Source: Muribaculum intestinale (GTDB taxonomy: Bacteria; Bacteroidota; Bacteroidia; Bacteroidales; Muribaculaceae). From it: 64,000 nt of DNA. This document shows, piece by piece, positions 26,930-37,393 of this stretch (position 1 is its first letter; each line of letters opens with the position of its first letter). Made by a program: the position numbers and the translations under genes. The notes under the pieces were generated by a model. It was not told the origin of the DNA. It worked only from the letters and a program-made list of their open reading frames with translations, and ran no database searches. The stretch covers positions 1,550,001 through 1,614,000 of the forward strand of contig NZ_CP021421.1 in the NCBI RefSeq assembly GCF_002201515.1, written 5' to 3'.

Positions 26930-28570
26930 TCAAGGGTTGACTACTTTAAGGCGTTCGCCGGCATCTTTTGCCACCGAGCGGTAATATTCCTCGCTGTATC
27001 CTCCGAACACAGGCGATGCGCACTGCCCTTCAGGAGTGCGGGCAAACCGTCCGGGGGCTGTCTCTTTCTTTATATTGCCGTCGAGGTATTTTACAAAAAG
27101 ATAGTCGCCGAGCTCTTTGAAGCGTTTGGTCGAGCGGTCGGCCCATGTGCATGAGAATTCGGTAAGCAGACGTTCCTGGTCGGCGGGAGCGAGATGCATG
27201 GCGCGCGACTCGATGTCGGCTGCCGCATGGGCGATATTGTCCTCAAGCTCGTTCTGTACGCGGCGTATGTCGGGAATCATCTGGCTGTAGCGGTTGTAGG
27301 CCTGATTGGCCACATAGTTGTGGACCCAGAATGCAGCGTCCCAGCTGAGTGTAAGCATGTCGCCGTTGCCCGGGGCATAGCAGCGCGGCACACGCTGAAT
27401 CGAACAGTACATTGGCACATACACACAGGTATTGGTGTCGTCGACTCCGAACCACAGAACACCTTTCATAGCTTTGGGCATATCCTTGCGCAGCTGCGCC
27501 ACAAAGCTGAATCCGGTCTGCTGTGTGGCGATGGCGCGTTCGTTGGTGTACTCAACACTGTCGACAGTAAATGTCATCGGACGCCAGCGGTAGGGCACCT
27601 TGAACGGGCCGGCTCCGACATCCTGTGTCATGTCGAAGGGTGTGTCCTCGAAGTGGTCGCGCATAGCCCACTGCATGTCGCGCACCGATAGCGGGCGTGC
27701 GGGCTTTACCCACAGTGGCATCGGTTCGCCCTTGGCCTCGTTGATCCAGGGGAGCCAGCGATCGATATCGTCGTCGGAGTGTTTCTTGAAAAATGACCAC
27801 ACGCGCGCGTCGCATCCGCGCAGCGCGCCGAAATCGGTGATTGCATATGCTTTCGAAAAGTCGAAATCCTTGTCCTTGCCGGAGAAGTAGCCTTGTGAGC
27901 GGGCGAAGTTGATGACATCGGGCGAATACAGGGTCTCCGGGTCGTTGAGGGGGAAGGTGTGGATGCGGGCGTGGTTGGCATGTCCGGAAATCATGCCGTC
28001 GGGGATACGGCGGGCCACCCATACGGCTCCTTTGCTCTTGCCTCCCTTGCCTATCATCTCCATAATCCAGGCCTCGTTGCCGTCGGCTATCGAGAATGAT
28101 TCGCCCTCGCTTGCATAACCGTATTCGGCAACAAGGTCGGTCATAGTCTTTATGGCCTCGCGAGCGGTCTTGGCACGCTCGAGGGTGATGTAGATGAGAG
28201 AGCCGTAGTCGATTATTCCGGTGGTGTCGACCAGTTCCTCGCGCCCTCCCCATGTGCTCTCGCTGATTGCGAGGCCATGCTCGTTGATGTTGCCTACGGT
28301 AGCATAGGTGTGGGCCGGCTGGGGGATATGTCCGAGGAGGCGTCCGGTGTCCCAGTCGCGTACTTCGCGCATCTCTCCGGGGGCATGGTCGGCTGCCGGT
28401 GTTGAGTAGAGCTCGCCGTAGAGGGTATGGGAGTCGGCGGCGTATGTTATCATGGCGCTTCCGTCGGCGGTGGCGCCGGGGGCTGCGATAAGGCTTGTAC
28501 AGGCCGATGCAGTAAAATGCCCTGCCGCGAATATGGCGGCAATAGCTGCGGATATGGTCTTTAAATTCAT
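26930..28570 (-). CDS. Secreted C69-family dipeptidase
   Basis: A PepD-like N-terminal-nucleophile hydrolase that cleaves dipeptides. The start MNLKTISAAIAA (28570) gives a clean signal peptide ending in TASA; the next residue is the Cys of CTSLIAAPGATADGS, the expected catalytic nucleophile exposed by cleavage. A start five codons earlier (28585) is possible. Family segments STWGGREELVDT, EWLIRV-free core and WGSLWD-type FWVHNYVANQAYNRY are present. Length 546 is typical of secreted Bacteroidetes members. The ASAC context could also be a weak lipobox. It would work in the periplasm, perhaps on peptide scavenging. Confidence 0.9.
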   Translation of the reverse strand: MNLKTISAAIAAIFAAGHFTASACTSLIAAPGATADGSAMITYAADSHTLYGELYSTPAADHAPGEMREVRDWDTGRLLGHIPQPAHTYATVGNINEHGLAISESTWGGREELVDTTGIIDYGSLIYITLERAKTAREAIKTMTDLVAEYGYASEGESFSIADGNEAWIMEMIGKGGKSKGAVWVARRIPDGMISGHANHARIHTFPLNDPETLYSPDVINFARSQGYFSGKDKDFDFSKAYAITDFGALRGCDARVWSFFKKHSDDDIDRWLPWINEAKGEPMPLWVKPARPLSVRDMQWAMRDHFEDTPFDMTQDVGAGPFKVPYRWRPMTFTVDSVEYTNERAIATQQTGFSFVAQLRKDMPKAMKGVLWFGVDDTNTCVYVPMYCSIQRVPRCYAPGNGDMLTLSWDAAFWVHNYVANQAYNRYSQMIPDIRRVQNELEDNIAHAAADIESRAMHLAPADQERLLTEFSCTWADRSTKRFKELGDYLFVKYLDGNIKKETAPGRFARTPEGQCASPVFGGYSEEYYRSVAKDAGERLKVVNP

Positions 28571-28634
28571 AGAGGTATTTGTCACATGTGATATACGTGA
28601 CTACAAATTTACACAAAAAGAGGGATTCGGGCAA

Positions 28635-29738
28635 CTATATGGCGCTGTCCGGAGCGCCATATACCGACGCTACCTGCATGGCGATGTTGTCCCAGTCATA
28701 TTTTCCGAGGCTGTAATCGATACGTTGCGGGCCATTGTCGATTTTTGAACGTATGCGCGATGCGAGGGTGTCGATGTCGCCGGTGGGAAAATAGTCACCG
28801 GCGGGCAGTCCTACCTCAAGATTGGCGGGGATGTCGCTCACCACCACCGGCAGTCGATATGACATAGCCTCAAGCAAAGCGATGGGTAGCCCTTCGTGGG
28901 AAGATGGGAGCGAGAAGCATGCCGCGTTGGAGAGGAGCGAGTGCAGCCGCCGTCCGCGTATGAATCCGGTCAGCACCACATCGTTGTCGCGGGCCTTTTG
29001 CTTGAGCAAGCGTGAGTAGTCGTCCTCGAAGTCGGCGTCGCCTGCAAGCAAGAGTTTATATCCATACCGGGCGAGGCCGGTGCGGTTGAAGGCATCGATA
29101 AGGTGGTGGAGATTCTTCTCGGGCACAAAACGGCTCATGCCCAGAATATATCGTCCGGGCTTGATTCCGAGTTCAGAGAAGTATGCGTCGTCGGAACATA
29201 TCTCAGGCTCAGGGACACCATTGTATATAAGATGTACACGGCGTGTGCGGCCATAGCGAGAGGCGATGTTGCGGCGAATGGCGTCGCTGATTACAATCAC
29301 ATCGTCGGAGAAACGACTCCCCCAGCTTTCGCCCATCTTGATAATCGTGCGGGCTAATCGTCCCCATTTGGCGCGCTCATAGTCGGGCCCGTGGTTGGTC
29401 ATTACGACACGCATGCCTAGGAGTTTGGCCAGGGGTACTGCCAGCGATGGCCCCACGGCGTGTATATGCAGCAGATCGGCCTTAGCCCGGCGAGCGGCAA
29501 CCACGGCTCTTATCGTATGGACTATCGCCTCAAAAGCCTTTTTGCGGGGAGTGGCTATGTCGACCAGATTCACCCCCTGCCATCGTGTACGGGAATCGCC
29601 GGCCACATACGAGTCGCGCCTCACGACTGTAATATCGTAGCCCATCGCGGCAAGGCGCGGATAGAGATGCTCGCAGTGGGTCTCCACTCCGCCCATCACT
29701 CCTGGTATGCCTCGCGTGCCGGTTACGAATACTTTCAT
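28635..29738 (-). CDS. GT4-family glycosyltransferase
   Basis: A retaining GT-B glycosyltransferase. The start VTGTRGIPGVMGGVETHCEH is typical of a GT4/DUF1972-like group in polysaccharide synthesis. The C-terminal donor domain has SRFVPEKNLHHLIDAF and the EX7E motif in SSHEGLPIALLEAMSYRLPV. Length 367 is normal. The donor and acceptor sugars cannot be told from sequence. It is 20 bases downstream of the radical SAM gene, suggesting they act in the same pathway, possibly on a cell-surface glycan. Confidence 0.88.
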   Translation of the reverse strand: MKVFVTGTRGIPGVMGGVETHCEHLYPRLAAMGYDITVVRRDSYVAGDSRTRWQGVNLVDIATPRKKAFEAIVHTIRAVVAARRAKADLLHIHAVGPSLAVPLAKLLGMRVVMTNHGPDYERAKWGRLARTIIKMGESWGSRFSDDVIVISDAIRRNIASRYGRTRRVHLIYNGVPEPEICSDDAYFSELGIKPGRYILGMSRFVPEKNLHHLIDAFNRTGLARYGYKLLLAGDADFEDDYSRLLKQKARDNDVVLTGFIRGRRLHSLLSNAACFSLPSSHEGLPIALLEAMSYRLPVVVSDIPANLEVGLPAGDYFPTGDIDTLASRIRSKIDNGPQRIDYSLGKYDWDNIAMQVASVYGAPDSAI

Positions 29739-29758
29739 GGGATAATGTGTGAATATGG

Positions 29759-30832
29759 TCAGAATTTTTCGCGGAGGTCGCCCTGAGAAGGATTCTGCCC
29801 TACATCGTGCCAGGTCTTGTCAAGACACGGTTTCAGCCCGCGCATCGAGCGCAACTTGTTGGTGACAGCCCATCGCATCGGATATTTCATGTATTTATGC
29901 ATTACCGGCGATGCCGTGCCTACCATCCAGCAGTTTTTGGGACAACGGGCCACACAGTCGCGCACCTCTGCCGCCTGCGGCGAGCGCCATAGCTCCATGA
30001 AGTCGGGAGTGGTGTGTATGTTGCCCATCGATTTCTTCCAGTATTTTGGCTCAAGGCCGTTGCAGGGATATACCTCGCCCCAAGGGTCGATGAAGAAATT
30101 GGCCGAACCGGCCTCGCAGGGGAGCATCCGGCGTCCACCTTCGATATAATTGATGAGGCCCATGTTGAACCATGCGCGAAACCACGATTTCGGGTGCTTC
30201 TCCTGAAGCTGCCATTCAATCAGTTGCTCGAAATTGCGGCATACCTCCTCCTTGTTGGTAATTACATTGTCATCCTTATGGAAATAATATGAATTGTGGA
30301 AGGCGGCGGTGGCAAATTCCATGCCGAGCGAGCGACTGAGCTGATACAGAGAGAGCATGTCGGCCGAGTTGTTGTTGCTGACTGTGCAGCCGAAACCGAT
30401 ATCCTTAAGGCCCATCTGCTTAAGAGCAAGGAGTGTGCGGAGCCCCTTGTCAAATCCACCGGCATGACCGCGCAACTCGTCGTTCTTGCCGCTGAGCCCC
30501 TCTATCGATATGCGTATGCCGATGTCGGGAAAACGGCGTGCAAGCGCTATCACACGATCCTCAAACCATCCGCTTGTGGATATCACAATCCTACGGGTGT
30601 GGCGGTAGCACTCCTCGACAATTTCAGCAAGGTCTTCGCGGATGAATGGCTCTCCGCCGGTGAGATTTATGAATTTCAGGTCGGGCAGACAGCGCAAATC
30701 GGCCGCGGTTATCTCCTCGCGTCTGTCGGTAGGGTTCTGCCATATGTTGCACATCTTGCAGCGCATTGGGCAGCGGTAAGTGAGGATAATGCTGGCGTCG
30801 GTCGGCACCGGTACCGTATGTTTATTTTCCAT
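29759..30832 (-). CDS. Radical SAM protein with SPASM-like C-terminus
   Basis: The radical SAM [4Fe-4S] site is C21-x3-C25-x2-C28 in YRCPMRCKMCNIW, followed by the GGEPFIRED motif. The C-terminal part has further cysteines (MLPCEAG, EVYPCNG, CVARCPKNC) arranged like a SPASM or twitch domain for auxiliary Fe-S clusters. Such proteins modify peptides, mature enzymes or modify sugars and lipids. The substrate is unknown; it lacks the sequence context of an anaerobic sulfatase-maturing enzyme that I could assert. It is the first gene of the minus-strand run down to 23108. Confidence 0.88.
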   Translation of the reverse strand: MENKHTVPVPTDASIILTYRCPMRCKMCNIWQNPTDRREEITAADLRCLPDLKFINLTGGEPFIREDLAEIVEECYRHTRRIVISTSGWFEDRVIALARRFPDIGIRISIEGLSGKNDELRGHAGGFDKGLRTLLALKQMGLKDIGFGCTVSNNNSADMLSLYQLSRSLGMEFATAAFHNSYYFHKDDNVITNKEEVCRNFEQLIEWQLQEKHPKSWFRAWFNMGLINYIEGGRRMLPCEAGSANFFIDPWGEVYPCNGLEPKYWKKSMGNIHTTPDFMELWRSPQAAEVRDCVARCPKNCWMVGTASPVMHKYMKYPMRWAVTNKLRSMRGLKPCLDKTWHDVGQNPSQGDLREKF

Positions 30833-31096
30833 ATAGGATATTGGTGATAAGTTTGTCGTGGAGAGAGAGTAGTGTCCACTGTACAGAATCAGCCCGGCAA
30901 TGGGTCGGTTGGACGGTATAGTATTAACACCGGTTCTTGCTTTTTTATTGTGCAGTGAGGTGAATTATTGCGTATTCCGTGCATTGCGCATTTTTAAAAT
31001 GTTTTTTTCAAAAAAATGTTATCGTATGTTAGCATATGCATAAACTTGTGCGTCTTGGATAAACAAAACGGATTAACCGAAAAATCATAGCACCAG

Positions 31097-32095
31097 ATGA
31101 TACATCATACACCAGATGATTACGACCTGATTGTAGGATACCTAGGCGCATCCCGCGACATTCCGGATGAAGAGCGGGAAAAGATTGAGTCATGGATACT
31201 TGACCACAGCGACGAGCACCGTCTGTCGGAGAGCATCGCACGTATATGGGCCTCGGGCGAGGACATGTCGGGAAAAGTAAATATGGCCGGCCTTATACGG
31301 CTTTTGCAGTCAATCGAGACACCGGCATCCCGAAATGGCAGATATTATAGTCCTGCCGGTATAATATGGCGCGTGGCAGCTGTGGCCGCAGTGCTGACCG
31401 CATTAGTATTCGGCACTGTAAATATGCTTGACAACAGACTGTCGGAACCGGATATGATGCTTGTCACCGCAACAGGGAGTGTAGGCGAGTTTACACTGCC
31501 TGACGGGAGTCATGTGTGGCTGAATGGCGGCACTACCCTTGTCTATAACCGAGATTTCTCAGCAGGAGGATTCCGTAAAGTCAAGATAGACGGTGAAGCA
31601 TACTTTGATGTGGCGCATGATAATGACTGCCCGTTTATCGTAGATATGGACGACATGCAGATACAGGTGACAGGTACTGAATTTGATGTAAGAAACTATA
31701 CAGCATGCCGTACCCATGATATCATATTGAGGGAGGGTAGCATAAATGTCAGCGGGCCATGGGGCGACAAGCATGTGACTATGGCTCCGGGCGAAATGCT
31801 GGTATTTAACCGTGAAACGGGAAAAGTGATGCTTTCACATACTGATGCCGACAATTACTGCCGTTGGTTTGAGCGATTTTCAATATTTGACAACGAACCG
31901 CTTTCCGACATTCTGATTAATGTAAGTCGGCGATATGGAGTCGACCTTAAAATCGAGAGTGGCGTAGACACGTCATTCTGTCTTTCGGTGACCATGGGTG
32001 GGGAATCGCTTGAGAGTATAATGGGCGTTCTGTCATATCTGTCGCCGATTGCATATGAAATCAGGGGCAATACCCTGTATGTCAGTGCTGAATAA
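31097..32095 (+). CDS. FecR-type anti-sigma factor
   Basis: A transmembrane regulator that holds an ECF sigma factor until a TonB-dependent transporter signals. Residues 1-70 form the cytoplasmic sigma-binding part, a membrane helix lies at about 89-111 (IWRVAAVAAVLTALVFGT), the periplasmic FecR domain at about 120-240 (TLPDGSHVWLNGGTTLVYN) and a DUF4974-type domain at about 255-332. Its neighbour downstream by 68 bases is an STN-domain SusC, the usual signalling partner. Unlike the common sigma-fecR-susC order, no sigma gene precedes it; one lies convergently at 38792. A possible TAAGTTTG box at 30848-30855 would give a long leader. Confidence 0.93.
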   Translation: MIHHTPDDYDLIVGYLGASRDIPDEEREKIESWILDHSDEHRLSESIARIWASGEDMSGKVNMAGLIRLLQSIETPASRNGRYYSPAGIIWRVAAVAAVLTALVFGTVNMLDNRLSEPDMMLVTATGSVGEFTLPDGSHVWLNGGTTLVYNRDFSAGGFRKVKIDGEAYFDVAHDNDCPFIVDMDDMQIQVTGTEFDVRNYTACRTHDIILREGSINVSGPWGDKHVTMAPGEMLVFNRETGKVMLSHTDADNYCRWFERFSIFDNEPLSDILINVSRRYGVDLKIESGVDTSFCLSVTMGGESLESIMGVLSYLSPIAYEIRGNTLYVSAE

Positions 32096-32163
32096 TTTGA
32101 TATCCAGTTTGCGCAACTGCAATATAAATCTACCAATCTATTAAATTCTTCACTAAATCTATC

Positions 32164-35100
32164 ATGCCATCACACTTCACAATTAAAAGTATTTCACGGC
32201 GGATGCTTTGGGTGATGCTTCTATGCTCAATTGCCACGTTAAGTCTGTCGGCGCAGCCGGCCGGCATAAGTGTAAGCGTAAAAGATGTCACAGTCAAAGA
32301 ACTGCTGAAGCAGATTGAGGCTCAGAGCGGCTATACCTTTGCATATGCCAACTCTCAGATTCCACTCGACAGGCGTGTATCGGTCAATGCAGTCGACATG
32401 TCGGTCGAGGCCATTATTGCCGAGGTAATGCCTGAAGTATCTGTACGAACCGAAGACAAGAAAATATTGCTTTCGCCAAGAAAGAAGAATAAAGATAATA
32501 AGAAGGAAAAAGAAAATATGCGGCAGACTGTCACCGGCACAGTCTATGATGAAAACGGAGAGCCTGTAATCGGCGCTACTGTCATGCAGCGCAACACATC
32601 GAATGCGGTTACTACCGACATCGACGGTCACTTTACAATTAATGTCGGCGGTTCAGAGCCTACAATCAGGGTCAGCTATATAGGCTACACTCCTTCTGAA
32701 GTAAAGGCAATAGTTGGAAAACCAATGAAAATCAAGCTGAAAGGGTCGGGTATCAATCTTGATGAGGTAGTAGTGACAGCGCTCGGTATAACCCGCGAGC
32801 AGAAATCCCTTGGATATGCCGTGTCAAAGGTGAGCTCCGATGAGCTCAACAATAGCGTCAGCGGCAACTGGCTAAATAATCTCAACGGCAAAGTCGCAGG
32901 ACTCAGTACGGTTGGCGGCGCCTCTGGCCCGACCGGCTCGATGCGTGTGGTGTTGCGTGGTGACCAGTCGCTCAACTATGGCTCTAACGAGGCCCTGTTT
33001 GTAGTAGACGGTGTACCTGTCTCGTCGGGCGACGTCGGTACAGGAAGCGGCGGTATGAGCAATACCGACGCGACAGTAGACTTCGGCAACGGTGCGTCGG
33101 AAATAAATCCCGAGGATGTAGAGTCGGTGTCTGTACTCAAGGGTCCGGCCGCTACCGCTCTATATGGGTCGCGCGCGGCCAACGGAGCCATAGTGATAAC
33201 CACTAAAAGCGGACGCGATACAAAGGGTGTTGGTGTCACCGTAAATTCGTCGGTGACATTTGAAAAGGCCATGAGATTTCCGAAGTTCCAGAAAGTATAT
33301 GGTCCGGGCAATGACAATGGATACAAGCCGTTTGCTGCATGGAACTTCAGTAAGACAGAAGCTCCCGAGGGTTTCGAGAGCGGGCGTAATGCTTCCCGAT
33401 ACTCATATGGCGAGGCTTTCGGCTACGGCAAGCTACGCAACCAGTTCAACTCATACAATTGGCTGACGGGGGAATATACACTGACTCCGTTTGAATATGC
33501 CGATGACTGGTACAGCGGTATCTACGAGACCGGCACGACATATAAGAACAACGTAACCCTGACTTCCAATAATGGTAAAGGCACGTCGGCACGTGTGTTG
33601 ATAACCGACACACGCAACTCATGGATTATGCCAAATACCGGCTATCAGAACCAGACTGTGTCGGCATCGTTCTCGACAAAGATGGGTAAATGGGTGAAGT
33701 TCAACGCAAAAGTGAATTATCTTCACAAGACCAGTGACAATACGCCCGTTACAGGATATTCCACATCGTCGCCTACATATTATATTGTGTGGGGACTGAC
33801 ATCCAACTCGATGAGATTGTATAAAGACGAGTATTTCAGCGGGCGTGTCAACTCGGCCAATTACAACGGAGGCTGCAAGGATGGGCTTGGTATGGTCAAT
33901 TCGCTGGGAAACTCTCAGCCGGGCAACCCATATCATCAGCTTTACGAGGCGACCAATTCCATCAACAAAAGCCGTGTATACGGCGCAATGAACCTTACAA
34001 TTATCATTCCCGGTAAAAGGCCTGACTCTTGATTTGCGTGGCGGTACAGACATATCAGCCGACTTCCGTCAGCAGCAGAAACCGTTTTATACTCCCGGGT
34101 ATAAATCGGGATTCTACCGCGAACAGAACAATCGAGATGAAGAGACAAATATTGATTTTCTGCTCAAATATGTCAACAACCGCATGGTTGGCACGCGCCT
34201 TGCATTCAACGCCGCATTCGGCGGAAATAACATGAGCCGCAGTGTATACCGTTCGCAGATTACTCTCGACAAACTTGGAGAGCCGGGGGTGTATAATTCA
34301 AGCAATACTCCCACAGGCGAGACATCGCGTCCTTACCAATGGCGTAGCAAAAAGGTTGTCAATAGCTTCTATGGATTTATATCAGCGTCGTGGGACGATA
34401 CTTACTTTCTCGATCTTACGGCCCGCAACGACTGGTCGTCGACGCTCGGGAGAGGTAACTGGTCGTTTTTCTACCCGAGTGTCAGCGCAAGCGTATTGCT
34501 TGACAAGACACTAAATCTACAGGATGTAGCTCCGCAAGTCAACATGCTCAAACTGCGAGCATCATGGGCTAACGTAGGCAATGATACTTCGCCATACTCC
34601 CTTACCGACGCATACACGGCTTCTTCCACCTATCCCGGGGGCTATACTTATCCTACCAACTGCTCCAATTACTATATCAAGCCTGAGAATGTGGAAAGCT
34701 GGGAGGGCGGTATCGAGACAATGTTTTTCATGAATCGTTTCGGATTTGATGTCGCGTTCTATAATTCTTCAACAACAAATCAGATTGTCAATGCTGTGAC
34801 CGACCTTATGACAGGAGCGTCAAGCAAGAAAATCAATGCCGGAGAGATACGTAACCGTGGTATCGAAATCGCTCTCCATGCAGTGCCGGTGCGCAGCCGC
34901 GATTTTACATGGAGCATCGATATAAACTGGAGCCGCAACTGGAACAAACTTGTAAGTCTTGAAGATGGTTGGGACATACGCACGCCGTATGAACAGACAA
35001 AGAATCTCATAGGCAACTATGGCAGAATACTGTCGTACATCGGGGAGGAAATGAACATAATATACGGACGCGGCTACGAACGCGCTCCGGAAGGCGCTAC

Positions 35101-35764
35101 ATACGTCGATGCTGACGGCAACACTGTAAACTGCGCCGGCATGAAGATTATCACCGAAAGTACCGGTTATCCAGTAATGACAACTGACAACATACGTCTT
35201 GGCAAAGTAAATCCGACATGGCGCGGCGGACTCGGTACCACACTGCGCTACCGCGACTGTACCCTAGGGCTTAACTTCACGGCTCAGATGGGTGGGCATG
35301 CCTATTCATTTACCAACGCCATACTTGCCTACCAGGGCAAACTTGAAAATTCTCTTCCGGGGCGTAACGACGGTCTTGTGGTCGAGGGAGTCAACGTAAG
35401 CACCGATGCCGAAGGCAACACGGTGTACAAACTCAACCGTACGCCTACCGAACAGATCAACAAATATTATACTACATATTTTGCCCGTGATAATGCCGAG
35501 GAGAATGTGTTTAAAACCGACTTTCTCAAACTGAAGGAGATGCGCCTTGATTATACCTTGCCGCGCAAGGTGTGTCGCAAACTTAAGGTGCTGCAGGGAG
35601 CTGCTATAGGCGCATATGCTACCAATGTGTTTTGTATAAGCGACTTTCCGCAGTTTGACCCGGAAGCCGGCAATATAGTCGGAACCAACATTTACAGCGG
35701 CATAGAAATCGGAGCTATGCCGATGACCCGTACTTACGGATTTAATCTCAAACTTTCATTCTAA
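32164..35764 (+). pseudogene. SusC/RagA TonB-dependent transporter split by a +1 frameshift
   Basis: Reads as one SusC of about 1199 residues if one base is removed. The first frame (32164-34032) has a signal peptide, an STN signalling domain (about 35-105), a carboxypeptidase-D-like domain (VTGTVYDENGEPVIGAT), the TonB plug (about 205-330) and the first half of the barrel. It then runs out of frame near 33990-34032 and stops at TGA 34030-34032. The barrel resumes in the next frame (LTLDLRGGTDISADF) and ends in the usual aromatic C-terminus (LKLSF). Candidate extra bases are an A at 33999-34000 or in AAAA at 34015-34018. It may be a true lesion or a sequence error. An intact protein would import a ligand with the SusD partner and signal to FecR. 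Confidence 0.85.
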
Positions 35765-35780
35765 TCCCGTATTGTCAATC

Positions 35781-37361
35781 ATGAAGATACTATCAGGAAT
35801 ACTATATTGTGGGCTGGCCATGCTTGTGGCGTCGATTGCAGGATGCACCCACGGCTTCGAGGAGATTAATACAGACCCCAACAAAATGCAGGTTGGCGAC
35901 CTTCAGCCTTACGGCATGTTTGAGCCGTTACTTTATGGAATGGCCAATCAGCAGACCTACTATGCCTACTACTGGACCGACGAACTTGCTCAGTTTACGG
36001 TATCGTCGCTGACGGCTCAAGAGCGCCACCGATATAAAATTACCGATATACAATGGGGCTCGCTTTGGAACAATTATGCCGGCAAAGGTCTTAATGCCAC
36101 TCATATGTATGAACTCGGAGTGAAATTTGGCGACAAGGGCTGCCAGGCCGTGGCCCTCACTCTGAAAGTGTACGCGCTAAGCAATCTTACCGACCTGTTC
36201 GGCGATATACCATACAGCGAGGCATACCGACAGCGCGAGGGCATCGACCGACCGCGCTTTGACACTCAGAAAGAGGTGTACGAGCAGATGTTTGCCGAGC
36301 TTGAGACTGCCAATGAACTCTATGCGCAACAACCTACATTTGAGCGTGCCTCTCTCGACATAATGTATGGAGGCGATATGAAGCTGTGGCGGAAATTCAA
36401 TAATTCGCTATATCTGCGTCTGCTCTGCCGTGTGAGCGGGCGCCCGGAGATGAAGGCGGGAGAAAAGATTGCAGCTATGCTCAAGGACTCTTCAAAATAC
36501 CCTCTGATTGCATCAAACACTGAGAATGCCACTATTCACAACACCGGAGTAGACCCGTACTTTGGCCGATTTCGACCGGCCGATATGACTAAGATGAATT
36601 TTACAAGCAGCGCATACAAGATAGCAAAACAGTTTATTGCAATGACTACTATAGCCGATGGCGCAGATTCAGAGCAGGATCCGCGGCTTACTACATGGGC
36701 CGAGCGCGACGGTGACGACTGGAAAGGTGCGACTGCCGGCTGTGAACTTGCCGACCAACAAGTAGATGTAAAAGACTGCGCATTGCTCAACTATAAAGTA
36801 CTTGTACGTGACGATGCCCCTAACTTTTTGATGGACTACAGCGAGATTCGGTTCATTATGGCTGAGGCGGCCCTTAAAGGATGGATTGACGGAGGCGAAG
36901 CCCAGGCACGAGTATATTATGAGTCGGCCGTAAAAGCGTCGTGTCAGAAATGGGCCGAACTCGAGCGGTATTCAGATGTCAAGGCGCCAATAGACGATAA
37001 TGCAATAGCAAAACTGCTGGCAGGAAGACTGGCCGGATGGGACAGCCATACCGACAAGGAACGTCTGATTGCCGAACAGAAGTATCTGTCGCTGTTTTGG
37101 GTAGGGCTGGAAGCATATCATGAGTTGCGACGCACGTCATGGCCCGAACTCACGATAGGCCGAGGGGCCTTGTACAACGACTGGCATCTGCCTCAGCGTA
37201 TGGGCTACCCATCGGAATCGGTGGGTTCTAATCCCGACAACGTAAACGCCGCGCTCAGCAACATGGGAGGCGTAAACAATATGCTCACCCCGGTATGGTG
37301 GAGCTACAAGGCAATCAACGGCACCTTCCGAGAGGTGCGGCCCGACAATGCCATAAATTAA
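35781..37361 (+). CDS. SusD-like lipoprotein (SusD-like_2 group)
   Basis: Outer-membrane glycan- or peptide-capturing lid protein that works with the preceding SusC. I use the ATG at 35781 (MKILSGILYCGLAM); an upstream TTG is less likely. The lipobox SIAGC gives a lipidated Cys, followed by the family opening FEEINTDPNKM. Helical TPR-like segments (LNATHMYELGVKFGDKG, LFGDIPYSEAYR) and the C-terminal SLFWVGLEAYHELRRTSWPE are typical. At 526 residues it is full length. It begins 16 bases after the susC stop, so the pair is co-transcribed. Confidence 0.93.
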   Translation: MKILSGILYCGLAMLVASIAGCTHGFEEINTDPNKMQVGDLQPYGMFEPLLYGMANQQTYYAYYWTDELAQFTVSSLTAQERHRYKITDIQWGSLWNNYAGKGLNATHMYELGVKFGDKGCQAVALTLKVYALSNLTDLFGDIPYSEAYRQREGIDRPRFDTQKEVYEQMFAELETANELYAQQPTFERASLDIMYGGDMKLWRKFNNSLYLRLLCRVSGRPEMKAGEKIAAMLKDSSKYPLIASNTENATIHNTGVDPYFGRFRPADMTKMNFTSSAYKIAKQFIAMTTIADGADSEQDPRLTTWAERDGDDWKGATAGCELADQQVDVKDCALLNYKVLVRDDAPNFLMDYSEIRFIMAEAALKGWIDGGEAQARVYYESAVKASCQKWAELERYSDVKAPIDDNAIAKLLAGRLAGWDSHTDKERLIAEQKYLSLFWVGLEAYHELRRTSWPELTIGRGALYNDWHLPQRMGYPSESVGSNPDNVNAALSNMGGVNNMLTPVWWSYKAINGTFREVRPDNAIN

Positions 37362-37393
37362 TCATGCCATAATATATCAACCTATATATCTAC

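Noticed and set aside
34034..35764. Second SusC half as a separate gene
   Set aside because: It begins in the middle of the beta-barrel without signal peptide or plug, and joins the upstream frame by one base.
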